Shown: positions 6,101-10,882 of the stretch, in pieces
How positions within the stretch are numbered: position 1 is the first letter of the stretch
Layout of the letters: each line of letters starts with the position of its first letter
Notes under the pieces: model-generated
The model's input: only the letters and a program-made list of their open reading frames with translations
What the model was told of the DNA's origin: nothing
Database searches by the model: none
Made by a program: the position numbers and the translations under genes
Assembly (NCBI GenBank): GCA_026987225.1
Contig: JALSNB010000175.1
Location: forward strand, 1 to 10,882
Reading direction: 5' to 3'
Length of the DNA stretch: 10,882 nucleotides
Source of the DNA: Caldisericaceae bacterium
Lineage (GTDB): Bacteria > Caldisericota > Caldisericia > Caldisericales > Caldisericaceae

Positions 6101-7312
6101 ATGTATAAAGCGTTAAGAAAATTGCTTTTAATATTAAGAATGTCAATTTATTCTTTGAGAATCAATAAGATGAGAACGTTTTTATCCACACTCGGTATAA
6201 TTGTGGCCGTTTCGTCTTTGATAATGATTGTTTCCATAGGATTTGGAGCGCAAAAGAGTATTTTGTCAAGCATTAATTCTCTCGGATCAGACGTTGTTAT
6301 AATTATGCCGGGTAAGGATACCAATCTTTTTAAATCGGCAGTCGGCGCAAATGCACTGAGAAAACCTTTGACTTATGACGATGCGAAATACTTGAAATCC
6401 AAAATGCCTTACGTAAAGGTAGCTCCGGAAATAAATTTGAATACTAACGTGAAATACAGGAATATAGAAATATCTACCACAACCGTCGGCACCACTCCGG
6501 ATATATTTCCCATATTTAACTATAAGTTGACTGCGGGAACTTATCTAAAGAAAAAAGATATCATTGGATACAGATATGTATGCGTACTCGGATACAAGGT
6601 GGCAAAGGAGCTATTTGACAAACGAAATCCGATAGGCCATTACGTAACGATTGCAGGAAACAAATTTTTGGTTGTAGGCAGTTTAAAGGAAAAAGGTTCG
6701 TTGAACCAACTTGATATGGATGATTTTATATTTATCCCAATCAGCGTTATGCAGCTCAAAGCCGGTACGAATAATGTGCAATTCATATTTACCAAACCGC
6801 CCGAGTATATTTCAATCAATGTATTGGCAGCCCGTATAAAAAGCTATTTACTCGCTAAACACGGCATAGAAAATTTTTCCCTAAGTAGTGAAAATCAATA
6901 TATAGAATTGGAAAGAAAAGTTGCTTATGTTCTTGTTATTACATTAACGTTAATAGGACTGATTGCATTGATTGTCGGAGGAATCGGTATTATGAACATT
7001 ATGCTTGCTTCAGTTGCGGAAAGGACAAGAGAAATAGGTATAAAGAAGGCTATAGGAGCGAGAAAGGCCGATATTATGTTGCAATTTTTGATCGAGTCGC
7101 TTTTAATTTCCACATTCGGCGGTCTTATCGGTATACTGCTCGGTGTGATCGGGGTAATGTTATTTCCAAAAAATGTCATACCCGTTCGAATTTCTATACT
7201 TTCCATTGTGATAGGATTGATTGTTTCTTCTTTGACCGGAGTGTTTTTCGGTGCCTACCCGGCAAGAAGAGCGTCTAATATGAATCCGGTAGAAGCATTG
7301 AGATACGAGTGA
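6101..7312 (+). CDS. MacB-type ABC transporter permease (MacB_PCD + FtsX domains)
   Basis: 403 aa inner-membrane protein. The N-terminal part LRINKMRTFLSTLGIIVAVSSLIMIVSIG (about 20-47) is the typical first helix of this family. A large extracytoplasmic domain (about 52-270, including VVIIMPG, FNYKLTAGTYL, VCVLGYKVAKELF and IGHYVTIAG) is the MacB periplasmic core domain. Three C-terminal helices (about 275-300, 325-352 and 362-386) form the FtsX domain, with the hallmark coupling helix ASVAERTREIGIKKAIGARK (303-322) and the terminal YPARRASNMNPVEALRYE. The ATG has GAAGGAG five to six bases upstream. ATPase and permease are separate genes here, as in Gram-positive and many deep-branching bacteria, unlike the fused MacB of E. 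coli. It likely forms a homodimer working with the preceding ATPase and adaptor to export a peptide, lipid or drug. The substrate is not readable from sequence. Confidence 0.92.
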   Translation: MYKALRKLLLILRMSIYSLRINKMRTFLSTLGIIVAVSSLIMIVSIGFGAQKSILSSINSLGSDVVIIMPGKDTNLFKSAVGANALRKPLTYDDAKYLKSKMPYVKVAPEINLNTNVKYRNIEISTTTVGTTPDIFPIFNYKLTAGTYLKKKDIIGYRYVCVLGYKVAKELFDKRNPIGHYVTIAGNKFLVVGSLKEKGSLNQLDMDDFIFIPISVMQLKAGTNNVQFIFTKPPEYISINVLAARIKSYLLAKHGIENFSLSSENQYIELERKVAYVLVITLTLIGLIALIVGGIGIMNIMLASVAERTREIGIKKAIGARKADIMLQFLIESLLISTFGGLIGILLGVIGVMLFPKNVIPVRISILSIVIGLIVSSLTGVFFGAYPARRASNMNPVEALRYE

Positions 7313-7330
7313 TTTATTAAATTAATCACT
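7308..7330 (+). terminator. Possible weak terminator after the ABC operon
   Basis: AGTGATT (7308-7314, overlapping the permease stop codon) pairs with AATCACT (7324-7330). The stem is AT-rich and is followed only by TTATACTGATTT, not a true T-run. It lies between the ABC operon and the rpmH promoter, which is where termination would be expected. Confidence 0.3.
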
Positions 7331-7354
7331 TTATACTGATTTACAAAAAAGCAT

Positions 7355-7382
7355 TTGACTATTGTGAAAGTTTTGCTATATT
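7355..7382 (+). promoter_or_regulatory. Sigma70-type promoter of the rpmH operon
   Basis: TTGACT (7355-7360) stands 16 bases before TATATT (7377-7382). The start of rpmH is 36 bases further on. This 106-base gap contains no DnaA-box cluster and no gene. Confidence 0.65.
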
Positions 7383-7418
7383 TTATTCTGTATGAAAATT
7401 TTATAACGGAGGTATATT

Positions 7419-7553
7419 ATGAGGATAAATTATAAGCCACATAACAAGAAAAGAGCAAGACACTTTGGCTTCAGGGCAAGAATGAAAACGCCCGGCGGAA
7501 GAAGAATTTTAAGCAGAAGAAGAGCAAAAGGAAGAGCAAAACTCTCAGTATAG
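7419..7553 (+). CDS. rpmH: 50S ribosomal protein L34
   Basis: 44 aa, MRINYKPHNKKRARHFGFR at the N terminus, then RMKTPGGRRILSRRRAKGR and KLSV. This is the full L34 pattern (KRxRxxGFRxRMxTxxGRxxLxxRRxKGRxxL) at the normal length. L34 is a very basic, small protein that binds 23S rRNA in the large subunit. GGAGGT at 7408-7413 lies five bases before the ATG, a strong ribosome binding site fitting a highly expressed gene, and a good promoter lies just upstream. It is the first gene of the rpmH-rnpA-yidD-yidC-jag-mnmE series. Residues 2-4 (RIN) differ from the common KRT start, a small variation. Identity is certain from the motif and the context. Confidence 0.97.
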   Translation: MRINYKPHNKKRARHFGFRARMKTPGGRRILSRRRAKGRAKLSV

Positions 7554-7554
7554 T

Positions 7555-7881
7555 TTGGTGAAACTCTGGAAAAGACTGAATGAGAGTGAGTTTAAGTCTG
7601 TTTTTGGCAGTTCAAAAAAGTATTTCGGCCGTTACGTTGTGCTGTTTGTTTCCACCGCAGTGCGGCGTAAAGTCGGATTTGTCGCTTCAAAAAAAGTAGG
7701 TAAAGCGGTTAAGAGGAACAGGGCAAAGAGGCTTATGAGAGAAGCATTTTTAAGAGTCGAAGCGGAAATTCCGGAAGACAGGAGTTATATCCTTGTTGCG
7801 AGAAAAAGTATTACATCCGTTAAAATGTGGGATGTTTACGAAGATTTAAAGAAATTATTGAAAGAAGGTGGTAAGAAATGA
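7555..7881 (+). CDS. rnpA: Ribonuclease P protein component
   Basis: 108 aa, the usual length. RnpA is the protein subunit that helps the RNase P RNA bind precursor tRNA and metal ions during 5' leader removal. The family core is plain: an N-terminal FKSVFGSSKKYFGRYVVLF strand pair, RKVGFVASKKVGKAVKRNRA (38-57) and the RNR signature helix RNRAKRLMRE (54-63), then YILVARK. Start choice is uncertain: TTG at 7555 or GTG at 7558, both just after the rpmH stop (TAG 7551-7553). No ATG start exists and no clear ribosome binding site is near; the frame stays open back into rpmH to a stop at 7510 but holds no other usual start. Translation probably depends on ribosomes finishing rpmH. The stop overlaps yidD by ATGA. 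Confidence 0.95.
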   Translation: MVKLWKRLNESEFKSVFGSSKKYFGRYVVLFVSTAVRRKVGFVASKKVGKAVKRNRAKRLMREAFLRVEAEIPEDRSYILVARKSITSVKMWDVYEDLKKLLKEGGKK

Positions 7882-8087
7882 AAAAATTCTTTATCGGTGC
7901 GATAAAATTTTACAGGAAGTATATTTCCCCTTTAAAGCCACCTACCTGCAGATTTACTCCTACCTGTTCCGAATATGCGATGATTGCGATTGACAGATAC
8001 GGTGTTAAAAAAGGGGGATGGCTTGCAATCAAAAGAGTTTTGAGATGCAATCCTTTTTTCCCCGGAGGAAATGATCCGGTTCCATAA
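7878..8087 (+). CDS. yidD: Membrane protein insertion efficiency factor YidD
   Basis: 69 aa. Diagnostic motifs are YRKYISPLKPPTCRFTPTCSEYA (13-35) with the paired cysteines, then YGVKKGGWLAIKRVLRCNPFFPGGNDPVP to the C terminus, where the RCNP and PGGxDPVP elements are conserved. YidD is a small peripheral inner-membrane protein held by an amphipathic N-terminal helix (KKFFIGAIKFYRKYI), and it aids YidC-dependent insertion. Its start lies inside the end of rnpA (ATGA overlap) and it is followed 9 bases later by yidC, its functional partner. The AAGGAGGG ribosome binding site of yidC begins within the yidD stop codon. Identity is secure. Confidence 0.96.
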   Translation: MKKFFIGAIKFYRKYISPLKPPTCRFTPTCSEYAMIAIDRYGVKKGGWLAIKRVLRCNPFFPGGNDPVP

Positions 8088-8096
8088 GGAGGGATA

Positions 8097-9263
8097 ATGA
8101 AAAAGAAACTGATCGTTTTGATTATCGGGCTTGCTGTTTTCGGCCTGATGCTTACGGGATGTGCCGCCGGCCCCACTTTCCCTAAAGCGGTGGGCACGGG
8201 CGTAATAGTGCAGGTTGCGGCAAGAGGCAGGGCTATGCAGAATGTCCCGCTTGCCGTGAGAGTAACAAATAATACGAACGATTTTATATCGGATGTAAAG
8301 GTTGAAATCGTATCCATTGACGGCAAAACCGATTTTACTCCTTTCCAATTTGTCGATGCCAGAACGTATAAGCCGTTGGGCAAAGCGCCGGTTATAAGCC
8401 TGAAAGATATTGCCAAAACGGATATTGTAAGCTCCGGCAAGAGTGCGACTTTCCTCTTTACGATTACAACTTACAAATATATCGATCCGAGAGCTTATAC
8501 CGTTAACGTAAAAGTCACTTACAAGGATAGCAACGGCAAGTACCATACCGTTACTCAAAAAGGCGTTATAGATATTGAAAAACCGAATGCGCTTTACAAG
8601 GCAATGCGTGATATTTTCGAATGGTTCCATAAAATCATTCCTAACTACGGCCTTGATATTATCCTTGTTACCGTGCTGATAAAACTCCTTACCCACCCGC
8701 TCACGAGATCACAGTTCAAATCTACGGCCGGTATGCAGAAAATTCAGCCCGAAATTAACAAACTCAGGCAAAAATACAAGGATAACCCGCAAAAACTGAA
8801 TCAGGAGGTAATGAAGGTCTATAAGGAACATAACGTCAATATGTTCGGGGGGTGTTTGCCTCTGCTCGTTCAGTGGCCGCTGCTCTTTATTCTGTTTGGG
8901 GCGCTGACGAACTATGCGCCTTTCAACCTGGAACGCTTCCTATGGCTGCCTAACCTTAATATGCCGGATCCACTTTACATTCTTCCGGCGCTTGTGCTTA
9001 TAACGATGTTCTTGCAGACAAAAACTTCTATGCTTCCCGGGCAGGAGATGGATCCCAACACAAAGATGATGATGTATTTCATGCCGATCATAATGGCAGT
9101 CTGGTCTATCAAATGGGCTCCTTCAATCCTTCTTTACTGGGTTACGTTCTCCGCACTTCAGGCCTTGGAGCAGATGTATATCATTCACGTACTGAAACTT
9201 GCAACAGAAATGCCTAAGGAGCAAAAGAAATTGGAGAATAAGGAGGGCAAAAAGAAAAAGTAA
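8097..9263 (+). CDS. yidC: Membrane protein insertase YidC/Oxa1, lipoprotein form with a small extracytoplasmic beta domain
   Basis: 388 aa. Residues 1-22 are a lipoprotein signal (LMLTGC, with Cys22 as the lipidated residue). Residues about 30-162 form an extra beta-sandwich-like domain: VPLAVRVTNNTNDFISDVKVEIV and YTVNVKVTYKDSNGKY resemble Ig-like/CARDB strands. It is neither the large P1 domain of Gram-negative YidC nor the bare short form of Gram-positive YidC. The insertase core starts at about 165: LDIILVTVLIKLLTHPLTRSQF (186-207), the GMQKIQPEINKLRQKYKDNPQKLNQEVMKVYKEHNVN cytoplasmic hairpin (212-248), FGGCLPLLVQWPLLFILF (250-267), DPLYILPALVLITMFLQ and APSILLYWV. Lys196 stands where many YidC proteins have the groove Arg. 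The tail is Lys-rich, as is common for ribosome contact. YidC inserts membrane proteins alone or with Sec. Identity is certain; the extra domain is my inference. Confidence 0.96.
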   Translation: MKKKLIVLIIGLAVFGLMLTGCAAGPTFPKAVGTGVIVQVAARGRAMQNVPLAVRVTNNTNDFISDVKVEIVSIDGKTDFTPFQFVDARTYKPLGKAPVISLKDIAKTDIVSSGKSATFLFTITTYKYIDPRAYTVNVKVTYKDSNGKYHTVTQKGVIDIEKPNALYKAMRDIFEWFHKIIPNYGLDIILVTVLIKLLTHPLTRSQFKSTAGMQKIQPEINKLRQKYKDNPQKLNQEVMKVYKEHNVNMFGGCLPLLVQWPLLFILFGALTNYAPFNLERFLWLPNLNMPDPLYILPALVLITMFLQTKTSMLPGQEMDPNTKMMMYFMPIIMAVWSIKWAPSILLYWVTFSALQALEQMYIIHVLKLATEMPKEQKKLENKEGKKKK

Positions 9264-9264
9264 T

Positions 9265-9717
9265 ATGGCTACCGAAGACAAAGTTAAAGACCTTCTCAAC
9301 AAGATGTTTGCATCGATCGGAGAAACTGCCATGATTAACGGCGGAAAAAGATACGGAGGTTATTATATCAATATAGAGCACCTTTCCTCTCCGGGATTAT
9401 TCATCGGGCGTAATGGCAATGTGCTCCGTTCCGTTCAATACGTCTTGAATGTATATGCACACAAAATAGATAAAAATTTTCCCGTAATAATATTGGACGT
9501 TAACGGTTATAAGGCAAAGCAGTACGAGATTTTGAAAACAATTGCCTTGAATGCGGCCCTTAGGGCAAAAAGGCTGAGAGAACCTGTGGAACTTAAGCCG
9601 ATGTCCGCTTCCGCACGTCGGATAATTCATATGACTCTGAAAAATTATCCCAATATCTGGACTCACAGCATCGGAAGGGAACCGCGGAGGAGGGTCGTTG
9701 TTGACTTAAAGAAGTGA
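9265..9717 (+). CDS. jag: Jag/KhpB-type KH-R3H RNA-binding protein
   Basis: 150 aa from ATG 9265. A KH-II fold (about 28-80) carries the loop FIGRNGNVLRSVQYVLN (46-62) and the strand VIILDVNGYK. The R3H domain (about 85-149) has the R-x3-H motif in ARRIIH (117-122), then LKNYPNIWTHSIGREPRRRVVVDLK. Jag proteins bind RNA and in Firmicutes work with YidC and affect cell elongation and sporulation. The Jag_N domain usual in Firmicutes is absent. An in-frame TTG at 9199 inside yidC would add 22 basic residues with no family match, so ATG 9265, one base after the yidC stop, is preferred; AAGGAGG lies 19 bases upstream of it, rather far. The stop overlaps the mnmE start (GTGA). The location behind yidC supports the identity. 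Confidence 0.92.
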   Translation: MATEDKVKDLLNKMFASIGETAMINGGKRYGGYYINIEHLSSPGLFIGRNGNVLRSVQYVLNVYAHKIDKNFPVIILDVNGYKAKQYEILKTIALNAALRAKRLREPVELKPMSASARRIIHMTLKNYPNIWTHSIGREPRRRVVVDLKK

Positions 9718-10882
9718 ACGACACAATTGTTGCGATTTCAACGCCGTACGGTTTTGGTGGAATAGGGGTGGTTAGGCTTTCTGGGCCTGCCGCCCTTTCA
9801 ATTTCTCAACAAATTTTTTCACGTAAAATAGAAAAACCCAACTATGCCTATGTCGGATATGTCTTTGATCCTCAAAGCGGTGAAAAAATCGATAGCGCCG
9901 TTGCGATCTATTTTAAAGCGCCTCATTCCTATACCGGCGAAGATGTTGTAGAACTTCAAATGCACGGTGGCATTAAAAACCTCGAATACGTTGTAAGCCT
10001 TGCGCTGAAAAACGGGGCACGCCTTGCAGAGCGCGGTGAGTTTACAAAACGTGCATTTCTCAACGGTAAAATGGATCTCATTGAGGCCGAGGCAGTACTT
10101 GAATTGATAGAGGCAAAAACGGATAAGGCCCTTAAAGTTGCCTCAAGCAGGCTTTTCGGTACCGTGACAAACAGAATAAACGGCATTAAAAATAAAATCC
10201 TTTCCGTTATTTCTCTGGTGGAAGGGCCTATTGACTTTCCTTTTGATGTCGAGCCTCCCTCTGACAAGGAGCTTGAGAAAAAGATTCTTTCCCTGAAGAA
10301 AGAAATTAAATCCCTGCTTGATACTTACAAAAGCGGTAAGCGCATAGAAAGCGGAGTGAAAGTTGCAATCACGGGGAAACCGAATGTCGGAAAATCGACT
10401 CTGCTCAATGCGTTACTGAAGTTTGACAGGGCAATTGTCAGCGATATTCCAGGCACAACCCGAGATACCATAGAAGAAACAATTGATTTTTTCGGTGTGC
10501 CCGTGCGCCTTGTCGATACGGCCGGTGTCAGGGAAACGAGCGATAAAATCGAAAAGATCGGGAAGGAACGGACGCTAAAGGCGATAAAGGAAAGTGATAT
10601 TGTACTTTTCCTTTTTGATGCAAGCGACGAAATAACGGATGAAGACAGGATGCTTGAGAAGCTCACCGAGGGAAAAGATAGAATTATCGTTCTGAACAAA
10701 ACGGATCTTCCGCCTAAAATTGACATTTCGACTCTTAAGGAACTCTTTAAAAACGAAGAAATCGTGCAGATTTCCGCTCTGAAAAAAGCGGGGATTGAAA
10801 AGCTCGAGCAAACTATGCTTAAGCGCATTGCGCCGATTGGAGAAGAGTCGGCACTGATCACAACGGAGAGGGAAAAACAGAG
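9714..10882 (+). CDS. mnmE: tRNA uridine-5-carboxymethylaminomethyl GTPase MnmE, 3' end cut off
   Basis: 389 codons visible, running off the right edge. MnmE with MnmG modifies the wobble uridine of several tRNAs, using a folate-derived one-carbon unit. The N-terminal folate-binding domain opens NDTIVAISTPYGFGGIGVVR, with SYTGEDVVELQMHGG and ERGEFTKRAFLNGKMDLIEAEAV. The helical domain is interrupted by the G domain: G1 GKPNVGKST, G2 GTTRDTIEE, G3 DTAGVRE, G4 NKTD and G5 ISALKKAGI. The CxGK cysteine expected at the very C terminus lies outside the window. The start is GTG 9714, which overlaps the jag stop by four bases; the alignment of NDTIVAIS with the family start supports it. The frame is intact throughout. 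It is the last gene of the rpmH operon seen here, and mnmG commonly follows. Identity is certain. Confidence 0.96.
   Translation, partial: MNDTIVAISTPYGFGGIGVVRLSGPAALSISQQIFSRKIEKPNYAYVGYVFDPQSGEKIDSAVAIYFKAPHSYTGEDVVELQMHGGIKNLEYVVSLALKNGARLAERGEFTKRAFLNGKMDLIEAEAVLELIEAKTDKALKVASSRLFGTVTNRINGIKNKILSVISLVEGPIDFPFDVEPPSDKELEKKILSLKKEIKSLLDTYKSGKRIESGVKVAITGKPNVGKSTLLNALLKFDRAIVSDIPGTTRDTIEETIDFFGVPVRLVDTAGVRETSDKIEKIGKERTLKAIKESDIVLFLFDASDEITDEDRMLEKLTEGKDRIIVLNKTDLPPKIDISTLKELFKNEEIVQISALKKAGIEKLEQTMLKRIAPIGEESALITTEREKQ

Noticed and set aside
6182..6190. Perfect DnaA-box word TTATCCACA on the + strand
   Set aside because: It is a single copy inside the conserved FLSTLG coding sequence of the permease. 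No cluster or AT-rich unwinding region accompanies it, so it is not evidence for an origin despite the nearby rpmH.
7313..7418. Possible replication origin upstream of rpmH
   Set aside because: Classic oriC lies between dnaA and rpmH, but here the upstream neighbour is an ABC permease and the gap has no DnaA-box repeats.
7910..8696. Two long leftward open frames (176 and 254 codons) opposite yidD and yidC
   Set aside because: They are antisense shadows of well-identified genes, with no ribosome binding sites and no family-like sequence.
9199..9264. Upstream TTG start for jag inside yidC, adding 22 residues
   Set aside because: The added residues are very basic and only mirror the Lys-rich end of yidC in another frame; ATG 9265 fits the family better.
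10325..10861. Leftward 178-codon open frame opposite mnmE
   Set aside because: Shadow of the MnmE G domain; Ser-rich low-information translation typical of an antisense frame.

Overview
The window holds twelve protein-coding genes or gene parts of a bacterium. No RNA gene, insertion sequence or CRISPR array is visible. The right half carries the widely conserved order rpmH - rnpA - yidD - yidC - jag - mnmE. A jag gene between yidC and mnmE is typical of Firmicutes, Thermotoga-like and other deep lineages rather than Proteobacteria. The mix of other traits (a lipoprotein-type YidC with an extra beta domain, a DUF4388 protein, a GIDE/MUL1-like membrane protein) does not fix the phylum. I would only say an AT-rich, non-proteobacterial, possibly deep-branching bacterium.

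Left region (1-3482): the 3' end of a DUF4388 (PatA-N-like) gene runs rightward and converges on a two-gene leftward operon, with a likely bidirectional terminator between them. The operon encodes a large secreted protein of unknown family followed by a two-TM protein with a duplicated extracytoplasmic module and a C-terminal domain resembling the GIDE/BAM domain of the mitochondrial ubiquitin ligase MUL1. The two genes overlap by ATGA, so their products are probably made together. This is the least explained part of the window.

Middle (3483-7312): a 299-base divergent intergenic region holds a good sigma70-type promoter, three copies of a 9-base word and an imperfect hairpin. The promoter serves a rightward operon: a divergent PlsY-like acyltransferase, then a MacA-like membrane-fusion adaptor lacking the usual coiled-coil hairpin, a MacB/LolD-type ABC ATPase and a MacB-type FtsX permease. 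The last three form a complete MacAB-like tripartite exporter core or lipid/peptide mechanotransmission ABC system.

Right (7313-10882): a second promoter drives rpmH (44 aa), rnpA, yidD, yidC, jag and the start of mnmE (cut by the window edge). The genes are packed with 4-base overlaps (rnpA/yidD ATGA, jag/mnmE GTGA). They cover ribosomal protein L34, the RNase P protein, membrane-protein insertion (YidD/YidC), an RNA-binding KH-R3H protein and tRNA wobble-uridine modification. No dnaA gene or oriC-like box cluster lies upstream of rpmH here, unlike the classic arrangement.
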